A DNA stretch of 64,000 nt from Amorphophallus konjac (GCA_022559845.1 CM040120.1:163104334-163168333); one strand, 5' to 3'; shown: positions 1 to 11,415, counted from the first letter of the stretch. A program made the numbers and translations. Notes: generated from the letters alone by a model not told the origin.

Positions 1-545
1 CAGAAAATGTGTAGACTTGGTCAACTGATCTATAATCACCCATATCCCATCATGTCCGCCCTTGGTTTTAGGCAAACCCCTGATGAAATCCATCCCTATA
101 TTCTCCCACTTCCATTTTGGAATCTCCAAGGGATGTAACTTACCAGCGGGCTTTTGATGTTCCGCCTTGATCTTTTGACAGGTAAGGCAGCGAGAAACAA
201 ATTCCGCCACCTCTCTTTTCATATTAGGCCACCAAAAGTTCCTCTTCAAGTCTTGGTACATCTTGATAGCACCAAGGTGAATAGTGTATCATGATCGATG
301 AGCTTCTTCTAGAATCTTGTTCTTCGACTCCGGACAATCCGGAACACAAGTCCTCTCGTGAAATAGCAGCCTTCCATAAGATGCTAGCTTGAAATCCAGC
401 CGCTCATTTAACTTGCCTTTAATCTCTACCAATACTGGATCATTTTCTTGTGACTCCATGATCTCGGAGAGTAGGCCAGGTTGTAAACTTATGTGGGATA
501 AAGTAACACATCCCTTTTCCTAGTCCATATTTATATTCAGGTTGG
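1..545 (-). pseudogene. Element A integrase, N-terminal and core start (broken, partial)
   Basis: Read on the minus strand, about 288 to 1 is open and encodes a gypsy integrase zinc-binding segment (CLTC pair at the end of the HHCC module) followed by the start of the catalytic core, with the first catalytic Asp in a GMDFI block. It closely parallels the better-preserved integrase of element B near 9.4-9.8 kb. An in-frame TGA near 288-295 lies just before the second zinc-binding His, and sequence from there to about 545 is in disturbed frames. The rest of the core lies outside the window. This is a dead remnant. Confidence 0.7.
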
Positions 546-549
546 AGAA

Positions 550-867
550 TCATTCCAGCATTCTCCATTCTTGAATCATGCAACTGGCTAATAATGCTCT
601 CGACTTGCGACTAAGGGCATTAGTAACAGGATTACCCTTACTTGGATGACATTGTATAGAGAAGTAGAAGTCCTTGAGATATTCCAGCCAACACTTTTGC
701 CTCATATTCAATTCTTTCTGAGACAATATGTACTTCAAGCTTTTATGATTGGAGTACACAATGAATTGTTCTCCATGGAGGTAGTGCCTTCAGATCTTCA
801 AAGCAAATACTATCGCGGCCAATTCTAGATCATGCACCGGGTAGTTTTCTTCGTGCTTCTTGAGTTT
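550..867 (-). pseudogene. Element A RNase H, C-terminal part (broken)
   Basis: The open stretch 550-759 encodes the typical end of a Ty3/gypsy RNase H: an SNHKSLKY block, LNMRQ, then WLEYLKDF and a tail ending NALSRKS. Related elements have ADALSRK here, so the conserved Asp appears to be replaced by Asn. The piece is separated from the first half of RNase H (ending near 868) by a stop and a small frame disruption. In the intact element this domain removes the RNA strand during reverse transcription. Confidence 0.7.
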
Positions 868-1929
868 TCAGGAAGAATAAGCAATTACCTTCCCTTGTTT
901 CATTAACACGCATCCTAGTCCGACGCCAGATGCATCGGTATAAACCTCAAACTTTTCTCCCTCAATAGTTAAAGCCAACACCGGGGTAGTAGTCAAGCGG
1001 TCCTTCAATGTTTGAAAGCTTTCTTCACACTCTTCGGGCAATACATACGGATTCTCCTTTCTTATTAATCTTGTAAGTAGAACAGTAATTTTGGAGAAAT
1101 CCTTAATGAACCGCCTATAGTAACCAACCTGTCCCAGAAAACTACGAATCTCTAAAACATTGACAGGTCTTTCCCAGTTCTTCACAGCATCGACTTTTGA
1201 TGGATCCACCGATATACTTTTCTTTGAAATCACATGCCCTAAGAATGAAACTTCCTTGAGCCTGAAATCACATTTACTGAAGTTGGCATATAATTGATTG
1301 TTCCTCAATGTACGTAATGCAATCCTCAAGTGTTCTTCATGATCTTCCTCGGACTTGGAGTATATTAATATGTCATCAATGAACACCATAATGAATTGAT
1401 CTAGATGAGGTCTGAATATGCTATTCATCAATTGCATAAAGGCTGCAGGGACATTTGTTAGTCCAAAAGACATAATAGTAAAGTCATAATGCTCATACCT
1501 GCTCCTGAATGTTTTTTTGAAAATGTCATCTTCTTTAATTCTTAATTGGTGATATCCCGACCTGAGATCAATCTTCGAAAAATATTTAGCTCCAGAAATT
1601 TGATCAAATAATTCATCGATCCTTGGCAGCGGGTACTTATTTTTGATAGTAAGTTGGTTTAGCTATCTATAATCTATGCATAGCCTCATAGATTCATCCT
1701 TCCTCTTGACAAATAGGATGGGCGCTCCCCACGGGGAAGTACTCGGCCTAATTAATCCTTTCTTCAAGAGCTCCATCAATTGCTCCTTTAGCTCCTTTAG
1801 CTCAGCGGGGGACATTCTATACGGTGCCTTCGAAATAGGGCCGGCACCAGGAATAAGGTCAATTGTGAAAGACACTTCCCTTTCCGGGGGTAAACCAGGC
1901 AGATCCTCTGGAAATACATTATGAAAATC
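868..1929 (-). pseudogene. Element A reverse transcriptase and RNase H start (broken)
   Basis: Two same-strand pieces make a gypsy reverse transcriptase. Positions 1663-1875 hold the fingers ([35 protein letters not shown]) and end at a stop. Positions 868-1473 hold the palm and thumb, with the catalytic FIDD at 1372-1383, then the connection ([18 protein letters not shown]) and the first RNase H strand (VYTDASG). The bridge 1474-1662 still reads as RT in translation but is outside the open pieces. Sequence 1876-1929 joins to the protease. It is colinear with the RT of element B at 10.3-11.3 kb. Confidence 0.8.
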
Positions 1930-2280
1930 CTAAACCACACGAATATCTTCTAGCTTCGACTCCTTAACCTCCATTATGGTTATAAGAGCAAGAAAGGCCA
2001 TGCAACCTTTAATTATAAGCTTCCTAGATCGAAGAGCTGAAATAAGGGGTGACTTGTTCTGACTCCGTGGGCTAGTGTAAACAAGCTCCGGGTATTCATC
2101 AAAAGTTACTAGACCCTTCCGACAGTCTATGATAGCCCTATGCGTGGATAGCCAATGCGCGCCTTGAATAACATAATACCGTTCCATATCTAGACATATG
2201 CGATCGACAGGTAGATTTTGCCCTTTCACTATGACTTCACTATTAGGGTAATGGTGTACAATTTTGAATCCGATTTCCAA
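1930..2280 (-). pseudogene. Element A protease, C-terminal half
   Basis: This 116-codon stretch continues the aspartic protease after a frameshift at about 2245-2280 relative to gag. It keeps the expected block (NLPVDRICLDMERYYVIQGAHWL) corresponding to the NLICLNMEGYDTILGVDWL region of element B, although the canonical G-D-W step is altered to G-A-H-W. The overlap with the upstream gag frame marks the frameshift. Confidence 0.65.
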
Positions 2281-3421
2281 GAGGAGTGGAGATAACGAGA
2301 TCCCTTTCTAACAAAGTAGGTTTCACAAATAATGAAGCAACAAATATTTTGGAAACAAATGAATGAGTTGCGCTAGTATCAAATAAGACACGTGCAATCT
2401 TGGAACAAATATTCAAGGTACCTTCTTCTATTCTGCCTTCACCTTGTCTCACCTCTTGCAATGCTTGGAGACGGCCTTGCTTTTTCACCGGGCGCTTCTC
2501 AGTTCTAGCTTGTTCGGTTAATAGTGGGCAATCGAGAATCCGATGATCTCGGCTCCTACAACGGATACAAGCCCCTAGCCACCTCCAATATTCCTCGGCC
2601 TTATGTCCGGCCTTATCACAATGTTTACATATCTCCTTAGAGGGTGTGGTGGTGATGGAAAATGGCTTGTCATTCTTCTTAGACTTCTTATCCTTGGAGG
2701 ATTCTCCTCCATTATTGGACCTCTTCTGGGAGAATGGAACTTTGAATGTTCTCGAACTGGTGACCTGCTCTTTCTTGCCCCTACCACGGATCTTGTCGGA
2801 CAATTTCGTGGCGTCTTCTAGTAATTGTGCCCTTCTCACCATCTCCGAATAGACATGTATGTCCTTCGGTGCCAGTTGTGTAATATATTGTGGTCTAAGC
2901 CCGTTTAGGAATCTACGGGCCTTCACCTTTTCTGTATGCACTAGATGTGGTGCATAACGGGATAGTCTAGAGAATTGCGCCTCATACTCAGCGACTGATA
3001 GGCTCCGTTGTTTGAGTGCAGCAAACTCCGCAACCTTCTTCTCCTGAATACAATCCGAAAAGTACTTGCTGTTAAAGTGGTCAACGAACTCGCCCCATAT
3101 GATGTGTTCATGCATCAAGGTCGCTTCCACGGACTCCCACCAGAATCGAGCATCCCGTTCTAGTTGGAATGTTGCTAGTAGAACTTTCTCCTCATCCGTG
3201 CATTGCATGACATGGAAGATCCGCTCAATTTCCTTGATCCAGTTTTCAGCATCTTCCGGGTAGGACAAGCCGGTAAACTTTGGTGGGTTCATATTTCTAA
3301 AGCTTCGGTGGAGATATGTCGCTCCATGATTCATACCACCTTGCGCTACTTGTTGAAGCGCCTGCGTAAGACCTTGAATGGTCCGCTGCATGTCTCGCCA
3401 TTGAGCTCTCTCGGCAGCCAT
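2243..3421 (-). CDS. gag: Element A gag with two zinc knuckles and protease start
   Basis: An open frame of 392 codons starts at an ATG 174 bp inside the LTR edge, the usual place for gypsy gag. Residues about 45-200 form the retrotransposon gag capsid-like domain (FTGLSYPEDAENWIKEIERI, ARFWWESVE, SVAEYEAQFSRLSRYAPHL). Around residues 265-305 there are two knuckles: CKHCDKAGHKAEEYW, where the last Cys is Tyr, and CIRCRSRDHRILDC, which is complete. Near residue 345 it enters the protease: LFDTSATHSFVS, where the catalytic DTG reads DTS. It then frameshifts, so no working protease would be made. It is the best-kept gene of element A, but there is no sign it is still used. Confidence 0.75.
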   Translation of the reverse strand: MAAERAQWRDMQRTIQGLTQALQQVAQGGMNHGATYLHRSFRNMNPPKFTGLSYPEDAENWIKEIERIFHVMQCTDEEKVLLATFQLERDARFWWESVEATLMHEHIIWGEFVDHFNSKYFSDCIQEKKVAEFAALKQRSLSVAEYEAQFSRLSRYAPHLVHTEKVKARRFLNGLRPQYITQLAPKDIHVYSEMVRRAQLLEDATKLSDKIRGRGKKEQVTSSRTFKVPFSQKRSNNGGESSKDKKSKKNDKPFSITTTPSKEICKHCDKAGHKAEEYWRWLGACIRCRSRDHRILDCPLLTEQARTEKRPVKKQGRLQALQEVRQGEGRIEEGTLNICSKIARVLFDTSATHSFVSKIFVASLFVKPTLLERDLVISTPLGNRIQNCTPLP

Positions 3422-3595
3422 GATCCTACAAGCGAATTTAAATTTAATTAATATGTGACTAAACTATAAGGTTTAACATCCTATATTTACTCAACCCATA
3501 GCTCTACCCATCTCACCGGGTATAAGGAACAAATCTATCCTTAGACTTTGGTAACCAAGGTAATTTGAAAACCTAGGCTCTGATGCCACAAAAAC
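3422..3595 (-). other. Element A leader with tRNA primer-binding site
   Basis: This non-coding leader sits between the LTR and gag. Positions 3576-3588 on the minus strand read TGGCATCAGAGCC, one base off the 3' end complement of plant initiator-Met tRNA. The site starts seven bases inside the inferred LTR edge at 3596. Confidence 0.7.
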
Positions 3596-5090
3596 TATCA
3601 CGTCCCAAGTGCGGAAGGAACCCAGGAATGCGTGGCGAGTTTATATTCATTCATGTCAATCAGAGCACGAGGTAATTCGACACAAAGACAGAGTGCGCTA
3701 AAGAGAAATAACCAAGTCCATTTTATTCATCAGATCAATAATAATCCAACTTACATCATTACTTCCAATGTAACTTACTAGACTCAAGAATAGAAAAATA
3801 CAACAATGACCCAAGAAAATAGAAGACTTGACTGCAAGATAACGATAGACGTCCGGGAATAGGTCTACACTCAACTCTCATGATCATCCCCATCCGATTG
3901 AGACTCGTCATCGGAATTACCTAAAAAATTAGGAAAACACTAGGTGATCGAACGCTCAGTAGGGATTACATCTCAATGACAAGCTTGCTTAAAGTAAATT
4001 ACATGTTACATGTAATGCAAGTGTAGCTATGCATGATTGAGCTCAAGACATTATGGAACAAGATAACGATAGATTAAACTAGCAAGGTTTCAAGAATGTC
4101 ATGTAATGTTAACAAGAATTCAAGTATGTAATTGTCAAGTCATGTCATGAGATATTGGCTATTTAATGTAGCAAGTAAATACCCATTCCGGGCCACACAA
4201 GTCACGTCATGTCATGTCAAGTCTAGTTAAGTACGAGATGTGGAATGTCATCGATCAATCAAGCTTATCATGCACTTTGGTGCAATGCCACACTGTGGTC
4301 AATATAGCTCCCATGGGCACAAGTACTTTCGGGTGCTCCTCCCAGGACCAGACCGGGCCCCATTAACGCCAGGCATTGAGTCATGTAAAATATCTAAACA
4401 TCCACTATAGTTTATAGCCAATAGAGTTCCAAAGGAATAAGCCATTATAGGAACATTAAGGTAGATTCATAGAATTCAAGGATAGAACTTTGGACAAGAT
4501 GACATGGCGATAAATCATATAAAACCAAGACATTCAGGAAATCTAGGACAATTTGCGTCCACTCAGGCCGCCACCAATTACAGAATACGCGTCCATTATG
4601 GTGGTTGCTAATTCTGAGAATAGTATAGGCACGAAGGAAAATAGCGTCACCTGCCCTGGATGCTATATCCGATTTTGGCGTCAACTGTCCTAGTCGCCAA
4701 TTCCAGGCAGTGACAAGGTTCTCACAAAATGCCAGAAACAACGCTCTATGATGGCTAGGGCGTCATGTTTCTTCAGAGTGACATGACAATCAAAGATTCC
4801 ATGGTTTTGAGGGTACAATCTACTTGGCCGCCTTGAGGGATTCTCAGGCTAGCGAAGTCTTACGGAGGCCTTAGAGAGAGAATTTCCATTCCGACGGAAG
4901 GAATATCCGACGGAGGGTCATTCAATCTCCAAGAAATATGGTGTAATCGTGAAACTCGTGAAATAGGGACTCAATCTCGGCCATGAGACAGCAGTGCCAA
5001 TAGACCCACGATATGGGCCAAAAACCTGATAAAATTGTGAGACATGTAAATCGCGTCCATTCAAGCAGGCGTCAATTCAAAAATTAGCAT
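3596..5090 (-). repeat. Element A 5' LTR, U5-side part
   Basis: The inferred LTR end at 3596 reads TATCACGTCCC on the plus strand, a mutated form of the TGTCACGCCC end seen in element B, and lies just outside the primer-binding site. Near 3953-3964 is the sense motif CCCTACTGAGCG, about 365 bp from the LTR end, as in B and C. The rest is non-coding with scattered GCGTCC words. The LTR is interrupted at 5090/5091 by element B and resumes at 16390. I see no gene in it. Confidence 0.65.
5086..5090. repeat. Target-site duplication of element B, left copy
   Basis: AGCAT abuts the left LTR of B and pairs with AGCGT at 16390-16394. The single difference is a CG-to-CA change, as expected from decay of a methylated CpG. 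The right copy sits in the GCGTCC word typical of A's LTR. Confidence 0.65.
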
Positions 5091-8000
5091 TGTCATGCCC
5101 CAAGATTATGCAGCGGAAATAATCAGCAACGTGAACAGCCGGCTAGTACGCCTGAAGCGAGCAATGTAACCAGAGCGCTAACACATTCACACGTAAGAAA
5201 TGAATGCACAATATTTGGATAAAATCTTAGCTTTATTTAAATAATAATCAATAGTACATAAGGTTGACTCTTAACTCTTTGACTAACTCGACTCAATAAA
5301 ATGAAAATTTACATAGCGACTCGTGACTATCAACTAATGACAATCTAAGGCTTCGGTCCTTCTTTAATCACTCTCGGATCCATCACTTGAATAGCATGAA
5401 TCCGACCCGCTAGATTTTCCTGAAAAAGATTGAAAAAGTAGGGAATGAGCACACATGCCCAGTAGGTATCTTCGTATCAACATGAAGGCAATGTTTAAGT
5501 AATTAGCATTTTAGCTCTAGAGTGTAAGATAAGTCATGGAACTACGATGAAACACGTGAATAAACCAAAAGTAACCTGAATGACAAGATAGGATCAATGT
5601 GAGATATAAGAATTCTTGTAGACTAGAAATATGATCGAGCAAGAATATAACATGAATGTAATTTGGCCTTTCATGAACAAGAATGTACTTTTTCATAAGC
5701 ATAAAGGCTATGCACTAGCAAGTCATGTAACGAGAATGTACTAGCAAGCATGTAATTTCACAAGATTATCTCGTGGATCTTCACTCATTTATAAAAAACG
5801 TATTCCTAGCGGAATGCGATGCCAGTGTTCATCATACCCCATGGTTTATAGTATGTTTCTGGCTATCTGTCGAGGGGACTAGAGTGGAGCCCTTGGACAC
5901 TGTCCGTGCCCGCTCTTACATCTTTAAGTTATAAATCAAGCTACTTCCACGAGAAATATAAATATGACCAATAATGAAAAATTTTAAACTATAGTTTCAT
6001 GATAGTAAATATCAAGGAAAGAATGCTTCAATTCAGAATATACGAGTTCAGATATTGATTTAGAACAAGGTTATGCCATGGAAAAATTCGGCAACATAAT
6101 GACATATTCTTTAATTTCCATAATTCATTAGGTAGCTTTGGAAACAAAGTGTGAGGTTCGAGATAATCATAGACTATCTAGGATCATAGGAAAATCAACC
6201 CATGGGTCTAACCTTGGGTTAATCAATACTTAGACATAAAACGGTCATATCGGGGCCGTTTTTAGAAATAACGATCATTTACTGGACCGTATGTGGATCT
6301 ATGCGGTCATGACTGGACCGTTTAATAACATAGTCGATGAAACGAATGAACTGGAACCATGCGGTCTAGGCAGGGCCGCTAGGCGTCCTTGGCGGTTAGG
6401 TAAATGGCCGCTACCAGACTCTGGCGGTTGTCCATAGGGCGGTTAAGGTCCAGAACACATAAAACACCGGTAAAATACTTTCTAGACAACTGGGTTTTGA
6501 GGTTACAACCAGCTCGGCATCCTAGTGAGAATCCCAGGCTCGCGGAGTCTTATGGAGGCCTTGAAACAAGATCACCTAGTCCGGTGGAAGGAATATCCAA
6601 CGGAGAGGATCACAAGTCCAAGATTGTGTACTTATAGTGCAAAGTGTATCAAAAGACATCGTACCGGAATACTTGCCATGTACTAAAGAAAAGACTCTAG
6701 ATGAGAAGGGATCGTGGTAAAATAACGATCAAATCAAAACTAGACAAGTCCATGAACCATATGAAATTTAAGATAAATACAAGAGTATATGGTTTTGGCA
6801 TGAAATTAACATAAGTTTAAAATAAGTCCAAAGTGCATAAAGAACATGAAATCTACTAAGATGAATAATTAACATAACCAAGTTTATGAATACAGTACTT
6901 AAAACAAGAGTAAGACCTAAATAGCTAGGCTTATCATATGATAAATAAGACTATTCTGCATTATATTTTGGGTTAACAATAATACAGAACTCTGAAGACT
7001 AAAGCGGTCTCGGAAGGACCGTTTCATGGGCTTTAGCGATCTATCGTAGGGCTGCTAAAGGGACTCTGGCGGTCTCAGGAAGACCGTTTCTTCTTATCCC
7101 CAGCAAACATCAATAAAACCAAAATACATGCTAATCTAGGGCAGTAAAACAAAAAATACATCCTAGGCTCAGAGAGAGAACGTTCCTACAATAAACATAA
7201 CTCATGGAGATGCATAGGTTGTCATGAATTAAACTAGCATTATCATTTTCATTGTCAAGGGTAGGAACTATGCATGCAGGAAAAGCCTAGATGCGTAGTG
7301 ATAGTAAAACATTAAATACTCCGTGTGGAAAGCATGAAATTCCATGAAATCAAAGGACTTTTACTCCTGACATGTTATTCTAGCCTTTTCATGAGATAAC
7401 CTACCTTTGATTCATTCCTTGGACTTTGGATTTTTGACTAGAAGTAGACCCTAGTTTTTGCACGTCCTGTGCCAAACCAATAACCTCCCGTCCCTCTATC
7501 TCACAATCCTCTTGACCTAAATCCTTAAAAATTGGAGGGTAGATAGAAGATACGAAGGGGAACAGAAAGTTCTAAAGAATCAACTCCTAAATACCTCGAT
7601 TAGGGCTTCTATTTTCTTGATCTTCACTGGGCCATCGCACTGGTGCCTGTGTAGTTTGTTACGATCCAGTGACTTGTAGAGGCTCTAACTCTCCAACGGC
7701 TGGGTCTTCTAGCATGAAAATTGGAGGTGTGTTAGATAAAATTAAGAAGAACAATTTCTTCAAAAATACCAACCTTAGTAGACGTCTCCTTACCTTCGAA
7801 ATACGCGAGCCAATATCAGGGTTCGCATGAGTCGAAGTTAGGGTCTATTTATATGATTCACCTAGGGTTTAAGGGATTAGATCGATCCTAGAGTCCTAAA
7901 TTGGAGTAAAGTTAATGCCTAGAGAGTTCTAGAGAGTCTTACACACCAGGTAGCTTCGATCTAAGGTGATTTGGTTGTCAAAGATCCAAGCCTTTCACAT

Positions 8001-8392
8001 TTTCTCCCATTCACGGAATCTGGAGGGCTTAGTGGTCATGGGAGGACGGCTAGGGTGGATCTAGCGGTCGCGTGATAGACCGCCAGGCTTCATTAAATCT
8101 GAAATTTTTAGATTTTTATATTATCCCCCATTTATCCACTAATTGATGTATATATCCCATTTAAATCTATAAATTACCTAATTTACGTTTCTATTAATGG
8201 GCTTGGGTCTAAAAGTCTTGGAATTCGGTCTTTGGGCCTATTTGAGTTGGGCTTAGCCCTTTAGTTGATATAGGGCTTTTAAATGGATTAAATAAATTCT
8301 TAATTCTTCTTAATAGCCCATTAAGCCTTTTAAATTGCTTAGAAATTATATTTTAATCTCAAAAAATTCTTAGAAAATTCTCGGGCGTTACA
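5091..8392 (-). repeat. Element B 3' LTR
   Basis: This 3302-bp repeat matches 13090-16389 along its whole length. On the plus strand it runs from TGTCATGCCCC to GGGCGTTACA. It holds no credible gene. It contains a TATA box, the CCTACTGGGC motif about 370 bp from its sense 3' end, and clusters of GCGGTC/GACCG inverted words at about 6240-6440, 7005-7095 and 8030-8085. Confidence 0.9.
7847..7853 (-). promoter_or_regulatory. TATA box in element B 3' LTR
   Basis: TATAAAT on the minus strand lies in a conserved GAATCATATAAATAGACCC context and recurs in the other LTR at 15843-15849. It is the likely core promoter of the element. Confidence 0.5.
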
Positions 8393-8942
8393 CCCTCCCC
8401 CACTTAAAAAGAATTTGGTCCCCAAATTCATCGTAATAAGATTTACTAAGAAGAGTGTACTTACATTCAAATATCTCTGGAAATCTTTTGCGCATGACCT
8501 CTTCGGTTTCCCATGTCGCTTCGTGTGGCCAATATTTGCTCCATTGGACTTTGACCATGGGAATAGTCTTATTACGAAGTTGACGTACTTCTCGTTCAAT
8601 TATTTTGATTGACTTTTGCTCATACGTCAAATCCTTTTTAATCTCCAGGTTGTCATAAGTTATGACATGGAATGGATCGGGGACATACCTTTTGAGCATT
8701 GAGACGTGTAACACGTCATGGACTCCAACTAATTGAGGGGGTAAAGCTATTCGATATGTGACTTCACCAACCCTTTCAAGAATTTCAAAGGGGCCAATGA
8801 ATCTCGGAGTGAGCTTGCCTTTGATGCCGAATCTTCGAATACCTTGACCCGGAGAAACCTTAAGGAATACGTGGTCTCCTACTTGGAATTCAAGGTCGCT
8901 CCTTCTGTTATCAGCATATGATTTTTGCCTATCTTGAGCCAT
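8388..8942 (-). CDS. Element B integrase C-terminus with chromodomain (partial)
   Basis: This 184-codon open stretch encodes the integrase C-terminal region (KSYADNRRSDLEFQVGDHVF, GKLTPRFIGPFEILERVG, LPPQLVGVHDVLHVSMLKRY), then, at about residues 110-160, a chromodomain-like module (VKVQWSKYWPHEATWETEEVM) ending RFPEIFE. Chromodomains in this family guide integration to heterochromatin. The last codons read through the polypurine tract, and the stop TAA is made by the first bases of the LTR (TGTAACG). The upstream core is broken, so this is a C-terminal remnant although the module itself looks intact. Confidence 0.85.
   Translation of the reverse strand: MAQDRQKSYADNRRSDLEFQVGDHVFLKVSPGQGIRRFGIKGKLTPRFIGPFEILERVGEVTYRIALPPQLVGVHDVLHVSMLKRYVPDPFHVITYDNLEIKKDLTYEQKSIKIIEREVRQLRNKTIPMVKVQWSKYWPHEATWETEEVMRKRFPEIFECKYTLLSKSYYDEFGDQILFKWGRV
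8393..8405 (-). other. Element B polypurine tract
   Basis: AAGTGGGGGAGGG on the minus strand lies directly before the LTR start TGTAACGCCC. This is the standard primer site for plus-strand DNA synthesis. Confidence 0.85.
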
Positions 8943-9261
8943 ATGGAGTTTCTCCCGAATAAGCTTTATCTTCTCGGTAGTATCCCTGATGATGTCGGGG
9001 CCGAGAATTATCTTTCTCCTACGTTATTCCAACATATAGGTGAGCGACAGCTTCTTCCATACAGTGCCTCGAACGATGCCATTTGTATACTAGCTTGGTA
9101 GCTATTGTTGTAGGCGAATCCCACTAGAGGCAAGTGGTCGTGCCAACTCCCTCCAAAATCAATAGCACAAGCCTTGAGCATATCTTCTACTACCTGATTG
9201 GTTCTTTCAGTCTGACCATCAGTTTGTGGAAGGAACGTAGTGCTAAAGTTGAGTCAGGTGC
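8943..9261 (-). pseudogene. Element B integrase core, second half (frames broken)
   Basis: Translated on the minus strand, this stretch still gives recognisable integrase core pieces (FLPQTDGQTERTNQVVEDML, GSWHDHLPLVGFAYNN), including the block around the catalytic Glu, but across more than one frame. It links the integrase start at 9262-10245 to the C-terminus at 8388-8942. No open frame spans it. Confidence 0.7.
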
Positions 9262-10245
9262 CTAATGAATGCTGTAGACCCTTCCAGAATTGTGATGTGA
9301 ATCGAGGGTCTCAGTTAGAATAATAGTGACAGGGACACCATGTAGTCTGACAATTTCCTTCATGTATAGTGCTGCTAATACATCCACAGACCATCGACTT
9401 TTGATTGGTAGAAAATGTGCAGATTTAGTCAATTGGTCTATAATCACCCATATACCATCGTGTCCACCTCTCGTCTTAGGTAAACCCATGATGAAATCCA
9501 TCCCTATACTTTCCCATTTCCACTCGGGAATATCCAAGGGATGTAGTTTCCCGGCGGGCTTTAAATGTTCCGCCTTTACTTGCTGACAAGTGAGGCAGCG
9601 AGATACAAAGTCAGCTTTTTCTCTTTTCATATTGGGCCACCAGAAATTTCTTTTTAAGTCTTGGTACATCTTGGTAGCTCCAGGGTGAATGGCATACTTT
9701 AATTTATGAGCTTCTTCCATGATCAACTTCTTAGTGTCGGCATGATCCGGCACACAGATTCGATCTTTGAACAACAATCTAGCATTAGTTGAAATGGAGA
9801 ATTCCAACCTTTGATCAATATTAGCCTTGATCTCCATCAATGTGGGGTCATTTTCTTGTAATTTGACTAGATCTTCAATCAATATAGGTTGTGACCTTTT
9901 ATTAGCAATCATACATCCTTCCTCTTCTTTGTCAACATCGAGATTTAAACGAGCAAAATCCTCGATAAGATAAGTCGTACCTTTCCTGAGGCTTGCTAGA
10001 GTTGCCATTGGTCTTCTTCTAAGAACGTCAGCTACATCATTTGCTTTGCCTAGATGATATTGGGTAGTAAAGTCGTAGTCTTTGAGATACTCCAACCATC
10101 TGCGTTGCCTCATGTTCAATTCTTTTTGGGTGAAGAGGTATTTTAGACTTTTGTGATATGAAAATATAGTGAACTTCTCCCCATAGAGGTAGTGTCGCCA
10201 AATTTTCAAGGTGAATATAACAGCAGCTAGTTCCAGATCATGCAC
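9262..10245 (-). pseudogene. Element B RNase H end and integrase N-terminus/core
   Basis: This 327-codon open stretch begins in RNase H (HDLELAAVIFTLKIWRHYLY, LNMRQRRWLEYLKDYDF, KANDVADVLRRR) and continues into integrase. The HHCC module is visible (His pair around KLKYAIHPG, then CLTC), followed by GMDFIMGLPKTRGGHDG with the first catalytic Asp. Close to its end a frameshift near 9300-9320 replaces the block with the second catalytic Asp by unrelated residues; the expected DPRF remains visible in another frame. Its start is simply the first Met after the preceding break at 10246-10272. Confidence 0.85.
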
Positions 10246-10272
10246 AGGGTAGTTTTCTTCATGACGCTTTAA

Positions 10273-10572
10273 CTACCTTGATGAATAGCAAATCACCTTA
10301 CCGTTTTGCATAAGAACGCATCCCCGACCAATGCTAGATGCATCGGTATATACTTCAAAGCCACCACCTTCAATATGTAGTGCTAAGAGAGGGGCCGTAG
10401 TGAGATGATCTTTAAGAGTTAGGAAACTTTCCTTGCAATCTTTTGACCATATAAAAGAGTTCTCCTTTCTTGTAAGTCTAGTCAAAGGGATGGCGATTTT
10501 AGAGAAATCCTTAATGAATCGCCTATAATAACCAGCCAGACCCAAAAAACTTCTAACCTTTGACACGGTCAT
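10273..10572 (-). pseudogene. Element B RT connection and RNase H start
   Basis: This 99-codon stretch reads [20 protein letters not shown], then LTRLTRKENSFIW, and the first RNase H strand VYTDASSIGRGCVLM, which carries a catalytic Asp. It lies between the RT palm (ending at a stop near 10582) and the RNase H remainder (from 10245). A stop after SSR divides it from the next piece. Confidence 0.8.
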
Positions 10573-10581
10573 CGGTCGACT

Positions 10582-11343
10582 CTAATCCTTAATAGCTTCT
10601 ACCTTAGAAGGATCAACAGTGATACCTTCCTTTGAAATAATGTGGCCAAGGAAAGAGACCTCCTTAAGCCAGAACTCGCACTTGCTAAGCTTTGCGTACA
10701 GTTGAAGCTCTCTTAGAGTTTTCAAGGCTATTCTTAAGTGTTCTTCATGTTCCTCCTTAGTCTTGGAGTATATAAGTATATCATCAATGAAGATGACCAC
10801 AAATCGATCGAGATACGGCCTGAAGATATTATTCATAAGTTGCATAAATGTTGCCGGGGCATTAGTAAACCCGAACGGCATTACCACGAATTCATAGTGC
10901 CCATATTTTCTCCGGAATGCAGTCTTGTATATATCGTCATCCTTGATCTTGAACCAATGATAACCCGACCTGTGGTCTATCTTGGAAAAATATTCCGCTC
11001 CCGAAATTTGATCAAAGAGCTCATCGATACGCGGCAACAGATATTTGTTCTTAATAGTAAGCTGATTTAGTTGCCGGTAATCGATACATACCCTGAGAGA
11101 TCCATCCTTTTTCTTGACAAATAAAATTGGGGCACCCCAAGGAGATGTGCTAGGTAGAATGAAGCCCTTGTCTAATAACTCATGAAGTTGTTTCTTCAAT
11201 TCCTTGAGTTTTGTAGGGGCCATCCTGTAGGGAGTTATTGAAATAGGTGCTACTCTAAGAACGAGTTCAATGGAAAAGTTTACTTCCCTTTCATGTGGTA
11301 AACTGGGTAAATCCGATGGAAACACATCGGGAAACTCATTCAT
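10582..11343 (-). pseudogene. Element B reverse transcriptase
   Basis: This 253-codon stretch holds nearly the whole gypsy RT: the start ([20 protein letters not shown]), fingers ([43 protein letters not shown]), palm ([12 protein letters not shown] with a catalytic Asp; [13 protein letters not shown]) and FIDD at 10780-10791 with the other two catalytic Asp residues. It ends in the thumb ([20 protein letters not shown]) at an in-frame stop. All three catalytic carboxylates are present, so the loss of function comes from the breaks on either side. Confidence 0.85.
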
Positions 11344-11415
11344 AATGGGAATATCTTCTAAGATGATTTTCTTAGATTCAATGATGATTACGGAGGCAAG
11401 AAAAGCTTCACATCC

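Larger units (their letters stand above)
1..5090 (-). mobile_element. Element A: partial Ty3/gypsy retrotransposon, left portion
   Basis: The minus strand carries, in order from right to left, part of a 5' LTR, an initiator-Met-type primer-binding site, gag with zinc knuckles, protease, reverse transcriptase, RNase H and the start of integrase, which runs off the window edge. Protein-domain order PR-RT-RH-IN is that of Ty3/gypsy. Its pol is close to that of element B, so a Tekay/Del-like chromovirus is likely, but its chromodomain end is not in view. Coding frames are broken by stops and frameshifts. Its 5' LTR is split by element B and resumes at 16390. Confidence 0.85.
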
